Below are positions 25,638 to 33,403 of a DNA stretch of 45,626 bases, in pieces (position 1 is the first letter of the stretch; each line of letters begins with the position of its first letter). The notes under the pieces were generated by a model that saw nothing but the letters and a program-made list of their open reading frames with translations, searched no databases and was not told the DNA's origin. The DNA is taken from assembly GCA_944321505.1 (NCBI GenBank), contig CALULN010000002.1, forward strand, positions 1 through 45,626, written 5' to 3'. Origin of the DNA: Candidatus Methanomethylophilaceae archaeon (GTDB taxonomy: Archaea; Thermoplasmatota; Thermoplasmata; Methanomassiliicoccales; Methanomethylophilaceae). The position numbers and the translations under genes are program-made.

Positions 25638-27235
25638 TCAGAGGTCCTTCAGGGCTCCGATGCTCACGTATCCGATTGCACCCTCGGTGTTCTGCACCTG
25701 GGTCAGGACGGCACCGGTGGAGTTCTGCTCGGGAACGCCCGCCTTCATCTCCCAGCCCTCGAGTGCCTCTCCCATCTTCTCGTCGAAGCACTCTCTGGTA
25801 CCGGAGGAGTCGTCCCTGGCGATGACGGCGATCAGCTTGTCGTTGCCGCCGACCTCCTTCCAGTTGGTGATCTCACCGCTGTAGATCTTGGCGATCTGCT
25901 CGAGGGTCAGGTTCTCGACGCCGGCGTTGTTGACGATGACGGCGACTCCGTCCCTTCCGATCTGGATGGAGGACAGACCCTGAGCGGTCTCCTCGTCCTT
26001 CAGGTCGCGGGAGCACATGCCGATGTCGGACTGGCCGGAGGCGGCATTGCTGGCGCCCACACCGGATCCGCCACCGCTGACGGTGATGCGGATGGTGACG
26101 CCTGCGTCGGCGTACTCGGCCTCGTAGGCCTCGACCAGCTTGTTCATGATGGGCTCGATGGTGGTGGAGCCGGAGATGTCGAGGATGATGTCCTGAGTGG
26201 GAGCGGTGGTCTCGGTCATCTGGTCGGCGCCAAGGGGCACGAACTCCTCTGCAAGGACTGCCTGTCCCTTCTCGCTGGTGACGTAGTTGAGGAAGTTCTG
26301 CACCTCATAGGGAGCGTTCTCCAGCTCGCCCTTGATGCAGACGATGAGGTTCCTCTGGATCTCGTAGGTTCCGTTGGTGACGTTGTCCTCGTTGGCCTCG
26401 ACGTTGTTGACGTCGAGGGCGTAGGTGCCGGTGGGTCCGTTGAGGTCCTTCAGGGCCCCGATGCTCACGTATCCGATGGCGCCCTCGGTGTTCTTGACCT
26501 GGGTCAGGACGGCGCCGGTGGAGTTCTGTTCGGGCACCCCGGATTTCATCTCCCATCCGGGCAGGGCTGCCTCCATCTTCTCGTCGAAGCACTCTCTGGT
26601 ACCGGAGGAGTCGTCCCTGGCGATGACGGCGATCAGCTTGTCGTTGCCGCCGACCTGGTTCCAGTTGGTGATCTCTCCGCTGTAGATCTTGGCGATCTGC
26701 TCGAGGGTCAGGTCCTTGACCCCTGCGTTGTTGACGATGACTGCCACCCCGTCCCTTCCGATCTGGACGGAGGACAGGCCCTGGGCGGTCTCTTCAGCTT
26801 TCAGGTCGCGGGAGCACATGCCGATGTCGGACTGGCCGGACGCGGCGTTGCTGGCTCCGACTCCGGATCCTCCGCCGCTGACGTTGATGCTGATGGTGAC
26901 TCCGGCATCGGCGTATTTCGCGGTGTAGGCCTCCACGAGCTTGTTCATGATGGGCTCGATGGTGGTGGATCCAGAAATGTCAAGGGTTATGTCCTGGGTA
27001 GGAGCGGTTGTTTCGGTCATCTCGTCCTCGGGGAGGGGCACGAACTCCTCTGCGAGGACTGCCTGCCCGTCGGCGCTGGTGACGTAGTTGAGGAAGTTCT
27101 GCACGTCGTAGGGAGCATTCTCCAGCTCGCCCTTGATGCAGACGATCAGATTCCTCTGGATCTTGTAGGTGTTGTTGGTGACGTTGTCCTCGGTGGCGGC
27201 CACGCCGTCGATGCTGACGGCGTATGTGCCCTCCG
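25638..27235 (-). repeat. 801-bp tandem duplication within pstS
   Basis: Two copies of a unit of about 801 bp make up nearly the whole gene. For example, the stretches starting at 25638 and 26439 match with only a few substitutions, and those around 25780-25850 and 26581-26651 are almost identical. The high DNA identity, including third codon positions, suggests recent duplication or ongoing gene conversion. Confidence 0.85.
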
Positions 27236-27329
27236 AAGAAGACTTGTCGTCCTTGAGGAGCAGGTATCCGCCCACTCCCGCGATGGCGACGATCACCACA
27301 ACGATGATTGCGAGTATCTTCTTGTCCAA
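25638..27329 (-). CDS. pstS: Tandem, circularly permuted phosphate-binding protein PstS
   Basis: The 563-residue protein has an N-terminal membrane helix (about 5-25, no lipobox Cys). After it come a PstS C-terminal tail (about 35-99), a PstS body (113-296), a second tail (303-366) and a second body (380-563). The bodies hold the phosphate-site motifs SGSTTIEP, SGGGSGVGASN, SDIGMCSRD and RDDSSGTRECF. Both tail and body recur at 267-residue spacing (801 bp), with long near-identical DNA stretches, so the duplication is recent or homogenised. The order tail-body-tail-body is a circular permutation of normal PstS. The start is TTG (complement of 27327-27329), set by GAGGTG at 27338-27343. It heads pstS-pstCA-pstB-phoU. 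Confidence 0.9.
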   Translation of the reverse strand: MDKKILAIIVVVIVAIAGVGGYLLLKDDKSSSEGTYAVSIDGVAATEDNVTNNTYKIQRNLIVCIKGELENAPYDVQNFLNYVTSADGQAVLAEEFVPLPEDEMTETTAPTQDITLDISGSTTIEPIMNKLVEAYTAKYADAGVTISINVSGGGSGVGASNAASGQSDIGMCSRDLKAEETAQGLSSVQIGRDGVAVIVNNAGVKDLTLEQIAKIYSGEITNWNQVGGNDKLIAVIARDDSSGTRECFDEKMEAALPGWEMKSGVPEQNSTGAVLTQVKNTEGAIGYVSIGALKDLNGPTGTYALDVNNVEANEDNVTNGTYEIQRNLIVCIKGELENAPYEVQNFLNYVTSEKGQAVLAEEFVPLGADQMTETTAPTQDIILDISGSTTIEPIMNKLVEAYEAEYADAGVTIRITVSGGGSGVGASNAASGQSDIGMCSRDLKDEETAQGLSSIQIGRDGVAVIVNNAGVENLTLEQIAKIYSGEITNWKEVGGNDKLIAVIARDDSSGTRECFDEKMGEALEGWEMKAGVPEQNSTGAVLTQVQNTEGAIGYVSIGALKDL

Positions 27330-27401
27330 GGTATTGCACCTCGGAGCGTGACTCCCCGCTGCGCCGTATATAGTTGTTCGAAGTAATATATTGGTTGGAA
27401 T

Positions 27402-27449
27402 ATATCAATATAGAATCTATATATCTCTATATAGAATCTATATTGATAT
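27402..27449 (-). promoter_or_regulatory. 48-bp palindromic double operator upstream of pstS
   Basis: Two copies of the perfect 15-bp palindrome ATATAGAATCTATAT lie at 27408-27422 and 27429-27443, 21 bp apart (two helical turns). They are embedded in a larger near-palindrome in which 21 of 24 base pairs match between the arms; the outer 13 bp (27402-27414 and 27437-27449) are perfect. TATA-like elements for pstS lie just downstream at about 27365-27393. This is a strong candidate phosphate-response operator. Confidence 0.75.
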
Positions 27450-27487
27450 TATCTGTATGATTCAAGGGAACCGGTGCGGTGCGGATG

Positions 27488-27880
27488 TCAGAGGGATGCT
27501 ATGTACGCATCCAGCTCCGCCGTGTCCCCCGCCTTCAGCTTCTTCTTGACCGAGGTGAAGTACGAGCATCCGATCCCCAGCTTCTCGCTGACGGCATTGC
27601 ACTGCGCATCGCCCTTCTCGCCGTCGAACATGCAGCACAGGAACGCCGAGATCCTCTTCTGCGAAAGCAGCGGCCTGTTGACCTCTATGAAGCGGCGGAT
27701 CTCCTTAGATATCCCGCCGGCATGGACGCGGCTGCCGAACACAACGCGGTCCGCCGAGGAGAGGTCCCCGGGGCCTGCTTTCGACACGGGCACGGCCTTC
27801 CCGCCGGTCTTCGATGCTATGTACTCCGCCGCGGCCTTGGTGTTCCCCGCAGTGGATGCGTAGATTATGACTGGTCCCAT
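27488..27880 (-). CDS. Flavodoxin-domain protein
   Basis: The 130-residue protein has the flavodoxin FMN phosphate loop near the start (YASTAGNTKAAAEYIA), then VVFGSRVHAGGISKEI, which resembles the short flavodoxin/HemG-like group. It probably transfers electrons with FMN; it is at the short end of the family, and the partner is unknown. A single gene divergent in regulation from pstS upstream, it ends 60 bp after the pst operator region. Confidence 0.8.
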   Translation of the reverse strand: MGPVIIYASTAGNTKAAAEYIASKTGGKAVPVSKAGPGDLSSADRVVFGSRVHAGGISKEIRRFIEVNRPLLSQKRISAFLCCMFDGEKGDAQCNAVSEKLGIGCSYFTSVKKKLKAGDTAELDAYIASL

Positions 27881-27949
27881 CGGTCCCGCTTAATGGATGC
27901 ATATAGAAAAACGTCGCGATGAATCCGGGATATGCAGAAAAAGGAAGGT

Positions 27950-27971
27950 GCGGACGGGATGCCCCGTCCGC
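27950..27971 (-). terminator. Terminator after the MFS gene
   Basis: GCGGACGGG / CCCGTCCGC with an ATGC tetraloop, followed on the minus strand by ACCTTCCTTTTTC. A 9-bp stem plus a T-rich tract supports intrinsic-type termination of the leftward MFS transcript. Confidence 0.65.
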
Positions 27972-27980
27972 TGTTTGGCA

Positions 27981-29285
27981 TCAGTTCCTGGCTTTCTCCT
28001 TGGACAGGAATGCGCAGATGCATCCGATGACCATCAGGATGACGGCCATCATCCAGACAGTCTCGTACTGGGCGAGGGTCTTGTCCGCGACGATGACACC
28101 TGCGATGGTGATCAGGATGGCGCCTCCCGCGAAGGGGAACAGGTTGAGGGCAGCGGTGGATGTGCCCGCCATTCCCACCGGGAAGAGCTCTTTGATCTGC
28201 GCATAGGACACCACGAAGAATCCTCCGAAGAATCCGAACAGGAAGTTGATCACGTACTGGATGGCGGCGTTGCCGACGAAGTCCGGGTTACCGGCGGTCT
28301 GCCAGATGACGGCCCAGATGATGGTGTACATCACGGTACCGACGATGATGACCTTCTTCCTGGATTTGAGGACCTTGTCGGAGAGCATTCCCGCCAGGGG
28401 GCATCCGACGACCATTCCCACACCGACCATGGTGATGAACATGGCGTAGGTGTTGGTGTCGTATCCGCCGACGTTGCCGTAGAATCCGCCGGCCTGGGAG
28501 GCCTGCCAGAGCATGATGGTTCCGTAGATGCAGAAGAACCATATGGCCAGGGGCCAGAATTTCATTCCGCTGGTGAAGGTCATCTTCAGGGCCTCCATCA
28601 TGGGCACCTGCTGGGAGGTGGACTCGGTGATGGGCTCACCGGTCTCCTCGGAGACGATCTCCTCGATGGAGGGCAGACCCATCTCCTTCGGGTGGTTCCT
28701 GACCAGGACGTAGGTCAGGACACCGATGATTGCGGTGATGGCGGCCAAGACGTAGTAGGTTCCGTCGATGCCCAGGTTCTCCATCATGATGACCATGGGG
28801 GTAGCGGCGGCGATTCCTCCGACGTTACCGACCAGCAGCAGTATGCCGCTCATGGATGCGAACTCGTCCTTCTTGTACCAGACGGCCAGCACCTTCATGA
28901 TCGGGATGTAGATGACTGCCGCACCGATACCGATGACGAACTTACCGGCGATCATCACGTTGAAGTTGTTCATGGGCTCGGCGACCGCACAGAGCACGGA
29001 ACCGAGGGCCAGCAGTATGATGAACACCGAGGCGGCCTTCCTGGGTCCGAATTTATCGGTGAGGATTCCGCTCGGCAGCTGCATCAGCGTATATGCATAG
29101 AGGTACGCCGAAGCCAGCAGAGCAACCGAGGCAGAGCCGACCTGGAACGCGTCCTCCATCATACCGGAGATGGCGCCTCCGGTGGTCCTGTGGAAGTACA
29201 CGAAGAAGTAGGCTATCGCCAGGACGATGAAGATAATCCAGCGGTAGCTGAGCACCTTCTTCTTCTCTTCTGGATTGATTGTCAT
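27981..29285 (-). CDS. MFS transporter of the methyltransferase-linked regulon
   Basis: The 434-residue, 12-helix major facilitator carries the loop 2-3 motif GILTDKFGPRK, and FVYFHRTTGGAIS in helix 1. It resembles organic-anion/sugar-phosphate type carriers rather than drug pumps; the substrate is unknown. The promoter (TATA TATATAGA, complement of about 29353-29361) has the CGAACATGTTCG palindrome 7 bp upstream, shared with the divergent regulator and with the MtaA/MtbA-like gene, so import of a methylated substrate is a reasonable guess. Confidence 0.85.
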   Translation of the reverse strand: MTINPEEKKKVLSYRWIIFIVLAIAYFFVYFHRTTGGAISGMMEDAFQVGSASVALLASAYLYAYTLMQLPSGILTDKFGPRKAASVFIILLALGSVLCAVAEPMNNFNVMIAGKFVIGIGAAVIYIPIMKVLAVWYKKDEFASMSGILLLVGNVGGIAAATPMVIMMENLGIDGTYYVLAAITAIIGVLTYVLVRNHPKEMGLPSIEEIVSEETGEPITESTSQQVPMMEALKMTFTSGMKFWPLAIWFFCIYGTIMLWQASQAGGFYGNVGGYDTNTYAMFITMVGVGMVVGCPLAGMLSDKVLKSRKKVIIVGTVMYTIIWAVIWQTAGNPDFVGNAAIQYVINFLFGFFGGFFVVSYAQIKELFPVGMAGTSTAALNLFPFAGGAILITIAGVIVADKTLAQYETVWMMAVILMVIGCICAFLSKEKARN

Positions 29286-29368
29286 TTGTATTCCTCTATC
29301 GATTTCGGCAAAGACAGGGGAACCAAACCTTGGGCTAGGGATGCCTCAGGAATCTATATATCGGCCTT

Positions 29369-29384
29369 CGCGAACATGTTCGCG
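29369..29384 (-). promoter_or_regulatory. CGAACATGTTCG operator, MFS promoter
   Basis: The perfect 16-bp palindrome CGCGAACATGTTCGCG lies 7 bp upstream of the leftward TATA box of the MFS gene. Two further copies exist at the promoters of the regulator and the methyltransferase. Confidence 0.75.
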
Positions 29385-29391
29385 CTGGAAA

Positions 29392-29403
29392 CCCTATATA
29401 GGG
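29392..29403. promoter_or_regulatory. CCCTATATAGGG palindrome between two operators
   Basis: This perfect 12-bp palindrome lies about midway between the two CGAACATGTTCG operators (centres 21 and 19 bp away). It could be an additional regulator site or a symmetric TATA element. Confidence 0.4.
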
Positions 29404-29410
29404 GTGCTAA

Positions 29411-29422
29411 CGAACATGTTCG
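29411..29422 (+). promoter_or_regulatory. CGAACATGTTCG operator, regulator promoter
   Basis: This perfect 12-bp palindrome lies 8 bp upstream of the rightward TATA box CTTTAATAAA (29431-29440) of the HTH regulator gene, suggesting autoregulation. It is 40 bp centre to centre from the MFS operator. Confidence 0.75.
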
Positions 29423-29460
29423 CATCACGTCTTTAATAAAGCGTTTCATAGTCAGATTGC

Positions 29461-30144
29461 GTGCAGTTCGCTAGGATAGTGGTGGACCGCAGGGTCGACG
29501 GGGAGCGCCCGCTGGGCAACGCGTGCCACATGATCCTGCCCATCAGGGTATGGGACGCAGGCGTCAAGGTAGAAGTGGTCAGATGCTCCTATCTGGGGGA
29601 CGGCATGGGCCGTTCGCTGATCAGGATCACCGATCCCACCGGGCTCAACGGCTCCAGGATAATGATGAACACCACCGGCAGCCTGATGGGGGAGTACTCC
29701 GTCACCAAGGTTTCCAACCATTACTATCTGGCTATCATCCTCAACAACAACTGCCGCTTCGCCCAGCTGATAGCGGAGTCGGGCGTCTTCATGATACGCG
29801 CCATACCCTACGACGACTACGTGACGGAATGGCATCTGCTGGCTCCCAACAACATGATGATCACCAAGCTGGTGGAGCGCATCCGCCAGTTCGGGTACAG
29901 GGTCGAGAAATGCCAGTCCACCAATCTGGAGGCGGAGGGCACACTCACGCCCAAGCAGTACGAGGTGCTGCGCTACGCCTTCGAGAAAGGGTACTACGAC
30001 GTGCCGAAGCGGATCAGCACCGAGGAGCTGGCCGCCCAGTTCGGGCTGTCGAAGTCGACGGTGTCCGTCATAATCAGGAGCGCTGAGCGGAAGGTAATAA
30101 GCCTGTTCTTCAGCCAGAACTCCGACGTCGAGGACATAAAGTGA
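29461..30144 (+). CDS. Bat-like HTH_10 transcriptional regulator
   Basis: The 227-residue protein starts at GTG about 25 bp after its TATA box (leaderless). The C-terminal region (about 160-220: LTPKQYEVLRYAFEKGYYDV...ISTEELAAQFGLSKSTVS) is the HTH_10 domain of bacterio-opsin activator-like archaeal regulators. The N-terminal 150 residues are a ligand- or signal-sensing region of unknown fold. The gene lies between the MFS gene and the methyltransferase gene, and all three promoters carry the same palindrome directly upstream of TATA, the place expected for an activator. It is the natural candidate to bind it. Confidence 0.85.
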   Translation: MQFARIVVDRRVDGERPLGNACHMILPIRVWDAGVKVEVVRCSYLGDGMGRSLIRITDPTGLNGSRIMMNTTGSLMGEYSVTKVSNHYYLAIILNNNCRFAQLIAESGVFMIRAIPYDDYVTEWHLLAPNNMMITKLVERIRQFGYRVEKCQSTNLEAEGTLTPKQYEVLRYAFEKGYYDVPKRISTEELAAQFGLSKSTVSVIIRSAERKVISLFFSQNSDVEDIK

Positions 30145-30184
30145 GAAAAGGGAAGGGGTTTGGAGGATCCCATGGGTCTTCGGA

Positions 30185-31219
30185 TCAGTACCTGTAGGCC
30201 TTGATGGCCTCCACCATGGCGGCCAGGTTCTCCTTCTTGATGAGAGCGGAGAGACCGCATCCGGCGGATATGATGCTGAATCCTGCGTCGGCGCTCCTGA
30301 TGGCGTCGTGCTTGACCTGCTCGGGGGTCCCCTGCAGCAGCGGGTTGACCACGCCGACGTTCCCGATGAGGGCGCATCTGCCGGCGTTCTTCTCCACGGC
30401 CTTGTAGGGGTCGGTCTTCTCCTCGAGGGACAGTCCGTCCGCGTTGGAGGAGATCATCTCGTCCAGCATGGGCAGCATGTTGCCGCAGATGTGCAGGACC
30501 TTCTTGGTCTCCTTCAGGGGCTCGTAGACCCAGCGCAGGTTGGGAGCGGCGAACTCCTGGAACATCTCCGGGGAGATCATATCGTAGGACGCAGTGGGTT
30601 CGGACATCTGGATGGAGTCGAATCCCACGTGGTTCTCCACATACTCGAGCCACATCCTCTCGTACTCGCTGGCGTACTTGGTGAACTTCTTGGTCACGTC
30701 GGGCTCGGTGATGGTCCAGAGGATCAGCGACTCGGTGCCCGCCAGGTGGCCGGCGATGGTGAAGGGCCCGGTGACTCCCAGCAGGGTGGGCAGCTCCTTG
30801 GACAGCGGGTCCTTGTTGATGATCTCCGCCGCCTCGAGGATGACCTTGTTCCTGGGCTTGTTCAGCATCTCCTTGACGTCCATGGTCTCGAAGTCGGGGT
30901 CGGGGTTGCCGTGGAACGGGCTTCCCTTGACCATGGGCGTGGAGTTCTTCTTCCCCAGGTCCACGGTGCCTCCCAGGGCCTCCACCTCGTACGTGAGGCA
31001 GTAGGGGATCCTGATGGACTCCAGCCCCACGAAGGGGTACATGCCCAGACCGAGCTTGGCCATGAGCTTCGCGTCGACGTGCACCTCGGGCCATGCGGCC
31101 CCGGTGTAGTCCATGAGTTCGGTGGTCCCGGCGGTGGTCATCCCGCAGACCGGGGGGCGGTCCGCCTTCTCGCCCTTGATTGCGATTTGGAATCTCTCCT
31201 TGGGTGTGTATTCTGACAT
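30185..31219 (-). CDS. MtaA/MtbA-type methylcobamide:coenzyme M methyltransferase
   Basis: The 344-residue URO-D-fold zinc enzyme has H243-X-C245 (VLHICGN) and C321 (SAGCGLS), the His-X-Cys-X(about 75)-Cys zinc site of MtaA/MtbA that activates coenzyme M. The family moves methyl groups from methylated corrinoid proteins to CoM for methanogenesis from methanol or methylamines; which one cannot be told here. ATG 31219 is chosen over an upstream in-frame ATG because GGAGTGAT precedes it. The gene converges on the HTH_10 regulator and its promoter has the shared operator. Confidence 0.85.
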   Translation of the reverse strand: MSEYTPKERFQIAIKGEKADRPPVCGMTTAGTTELMDYTGAAWPEVHVDAKLMAKLGLGMYPFVGLESIRIPYCLTYEVEALGGTVDLGKKNSTPMVKGSPFHGNPDPDFETMDVKEMLNKPRNKVILEAAEIINKDPLSKELPTLLGVTGPFTIAGHLAGTESLILWTITEPDVTKKFTKYASEYERMWLEYVENHVGFDSIQMSEPTASYDMISPEMFQEFAAPNLRWVYEPLKETKKVLHICGNMLPMLDEMISSNADGLSLEEKTDPYKAVEKNAGRCALIGNVGVVNPLLQGTPEQVKHDAIRSADAGFSIISAGCGLSALIKKENLAAMVEAIKAYRY

Positions 31220-31293
31220 TTTCACATCACTCCGGGTCGATCCCGCTGTCTTTGCCACTGTTTAGCACGGATCTGAGACGGTATAATGGAAAG

Positions 31294-31309
31294 CGCGAAC
31301 ATGTTCGCG
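31294..31309 (-). promoter_or_regulatory. CGAACATGTTCG operator, methyltransferase promoter
   Basis: CGCGAACATGTTCGCG, identical over 16 bp to the MFS operator, lies about 5 bp upstream of the leftward TATA-like ATTATACC (complement of about 31281-31288) of the methyltransferase gene. Confidence 0.75.
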
Positions 31310-31329
31310 ATTCTGCCTCTGAAGGGACG

Positions 31330-31776
31330 TCAGGAACGGGAATTCTTTGCGAATTCCGCGGAGGGGCATCTTGTCCTGAGGATGACCATCGCGGCATCAT
31401 GATCGGAGGGGGTGACGGCGATCATGCGGCGGTACTCCCGGTCATAGCGTATGGTGATGCACCCGGATGCGGTGCAGTGGCTCCCGGCGACGATCCCTTC
31501 GGATTCCTCTACTCTGTATATGCTGTCGTAGCGCGCGGGGACCTCTCTGAACGACAGGTCCTTCACCTCTATTGCCTCGGGGCCGAAGACGTACCTCGTC
31601 GTCAGCGGATAAAGGATGATCAAGGCGGATACCAGGACGAGCGCGATGCCGGCGATCGCTCCGGAGATGCCGCGGAGAAGGATGAAGGCGCAGACGGCTA
31701 TGATAAGGAAAACTGCGGAGCAGACCGTAGTCGTCCTGCCGATCCTGCCTCTGAGCACCACTGTCTCCCAAGCCAT
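31330..31776 (-). CDS. Two-helix membrane protein with PH-like domain
   Basis: The 148-residue protein has two predicted helices (about 17-37 and 40-58), then a beta-rich region (RYVFGPEAIEVKDLSFREV...ITIRYDREYRRMIAVTPSD) resembling bacterial PH domains of the YdbT type. It probably sits at the inner membrane face; function unknown. A strong TATA (TTTATATATATAG, complement of about 31790-31802) lies about 20 bp before the ATG. Confidence 0.65.
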   Translation of the reverse strand: MAWETVVLRGRIGRTTTVCSAVFLIIAVCAFILLRGISGAIAGIALVLVSALIILYPLTTRYVFGPEAIEVKDLSFREVPARYDSIYRVEESEGIVAGSHCTASGCITIRYDREYRRMIAVTPSDHDAAMVILRTRCPSAEFAKNSRS

Positions 31777-31822
31777 GCCTGTCCGTATCCCCTATATATA
31801 TAAATCCGGGACCCGGAGCGAC

Positions 31823-32851
31823 TCATCCGAGGTCCTCTCTGCGGATGCCCACTCTGCCTTTGAACCCGGCTTCCAGGTGCCCCTTCTCCTCTTTGATGTC
31901 ATCCAGTATGGCGGCCAGGGACCCACGGTCGTCGATGCCCTGTGCCAGCCTCCTGCGGTGCTCCCTGCATCCGTCGCATCCGGCCACGAACCTCGGGGCT
32001 ATGCTCCTCATCCGCCTGACCGCCGGCCTCTCGCCGAGTTCTTCGAACAGGATGTCCGCCAGCTCCAGGCACCAGTCCGCCTGCTGAGAGACCATCGGGT
32101 CGCCGGGATGGCTGCCCGTCTCGAGCATCTCGTTGATCTGGGTCAGCAGGAACGGGTTCCCGATGCCGCCTCTGGCCACCATGACCGCCTGCGCTCCGGT
32201 GCATTCCATGGCCGCGACGGCATCCTCGGGGGAGTAGATGTTGCCGGAGATGACGAGGGGGATGCCCATGTCCTCCCCAAGCCCTCTGACGAGATCGTAT
32301 CTGGGTCTCCCGGAGTACATGCTCGCGGCGGTGCGCACGTGCACGGCTACGGCATCCGCACCGGAGTCCTCCAGGATGCAGATTAGTTCCCTGAACACGA
32401 TGCTGCCGTCATCCCTTCCGAGGCGGATCTTGGCGGTCACCGGGATATCCACTGCATCCTTCACGCTTTCCACGATCCTGCCGCACAGGTCCGGGTCCGC
32501 CATCAGCGCCGACCCCTCCCCTTTCCGCACGACCTTCTTCGCCGGGCAGCAGAGGTTCACATCGATGAACGCGATGGAGGGGTTGATGTCCAGCGCTTTA
32601 ACGGCCGCGTCCGCCATGGTCTGCGGGTCGTGGCCGTAGAGCTGCAATCCCGTAGGTACGGTCGGTTCGAAATCCAGGAACTCCTCCCTGCAGGAGGGGT
32701 TCCGCAGGACGGCGGCGTCGGAGACCATCTCCGTGACGCAGGCCGACGCCCCGAACCGGGACATGAATCCGCGGTATCCTGCGGATGTGTATCCCGACAT
32801 GGGCGCCAGCACGACCCTTCCTTCCAGATGCAGGCTGCCTATGCTCCACAT
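31823..32851 (-). CDS. tRNA-dihydrouridine synthase
   Basis: The 342-residue FMN enzyme reduces uridines in tRNA. Motifs: LAPMSGYTSAGYR, NLCCPAKKVVRKGEGSAL (catalytic Cys), KIRLGRDDG, VHVRTAASMYSG and VISGNIYSPEDA, then VMVARGGIGNPFL. The C-terminal helical tail has C-D-G-C (VAGCDGCREH), perhaps an extra metal site. The ribosome site GGAGGGGAC is directly before ATG. Which tRNA position is modified is not evident. Confidence 0.88.
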   Translation of the reverse strand: MWSIGSLHLEGRVVLAPMSGYTSAGYRGFMSRFGASACVTEMVSDAAVLRNPSCREEFLDFEPTVPTGLQLYGHDPQTMADAAVKALDINPSIAFIDVNLCCPAKKVVRKGEGSALMADPDLCGRIVESVKDAVDIPVTAKIRLGRDDGSIVFRELICILEDSGADAVAVHVRTAASMYSGRPRYDLVRGLGEDMGIPLVISGNIYSPEDAVAAMECTGAQAVMVARGGIGNPFLLTQINEMLETGSHPGDPMVSQQADWCLELADILFEELGERPAVRRMRSIAPRFVAGCDGCREHRRRLAQGIDDRGSLAAILDDIKEEKGHLEAGFKGRVGIRREDLG

Positions 32852-32906
32852 GTCCCCTCCGGCGAACAGTGTGCATCAAGGGGGAGGAGGCTATGAATCC
32901 TGCGCC

Positions 32907-33326
32907 TCAGCTCTTCCTCTGTGCATAGTAGGCATCGATGCGCTCGGACATCTTGACGTAGATGGTGTGGAGGGCCCTCCTCTCGCTTTCGTCCATGGTG
33001 GAGAAGAGGTACTCCATGCACTCGTCGGAGCACCTCTGGGCGATCTCCCGGGCCTTCGCGCCCTCGGGCGTGAGGGTTATGCTGCACTCCCTGCCGTTGG
33101 GGCGTATCTCCACCAGGCCCTTTGCCTCCAGCTGCCTGGTGACCCTGGTGGTCAGGGCCTTGGTGACGCCCGCCCTCTCGGAGAGTATGCGGTTGGAAAG
33201 CCCCTCGGTCTCGTCGAGCTCCAGGAGGAACACGCTCATGGACACGGTGACGCCGGTGCCCTTGAGCTTGTCCTTCATCATGGTGTGTATGAACTTCTTG
33301 ACCTCGTTGGGCCGTTTGATATCCAT
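32907..33326 (-). CDS. MarR-family transcriptional regulator
   Basis: The 139-residue winged-helix protein reads NRILSERAGVTKALTTRVTRQLEAKGLVEIRPNGRECSITLTPEGA, a clear MarR wHTH with wing. It lies 77 bp downstream of a QacA/EmrB-type pump gene in the same direction, with a hairpin between them, and the pump promoter carries two near-palindromes. It is probably the repressor of the pump and, through cotranscription, of itself. Confidence 0.85.
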   Translation of the reverse strand: MDIKRPNEVKKFIHTMMKDKLKGTGVTVSMSVFLLELDETEGLSNRILSERAGVTKALTTRVTRQLEAKGLVEIRPNGRECSITLTPEGAKAREIAQRCSDECMEYLFSTMDESERRALHTIYVKMSERIDAYYAQRKS

Positions 33327-33373
33327 CGGGAATCCGCATGCCGTTCAGATCAACTCCGTGACGGGTATGATGC

Positions 33374-33393
33374 CCCCCGCCTTGCGGCGGGGG
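33374..33393 (-). terminator. Intra-operon hairpin between pump and marR
   Basis: CCCCCGCC / GGCGGGGG with a TTGC loop lies between the MFS stop and the MarR start. There is no T-run directly after it; partial termination or mRNA processing would lower regulator output relative to the pump. Confidence 0.45.
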
Positions 33394-33403
33394 TAAAGGA
33401 ACG

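Noticed and set aside
22920-27386. Very long rightward open frame antisense to the pst operon
   Set aside because: It is antisense to pstB, pstCA and pstS, which have full family motifs. Its composition is rich in Gly, Val, His and Asp with repeats that mirror the pstS duplication, so it is a by-product of GC-rich codon bias.
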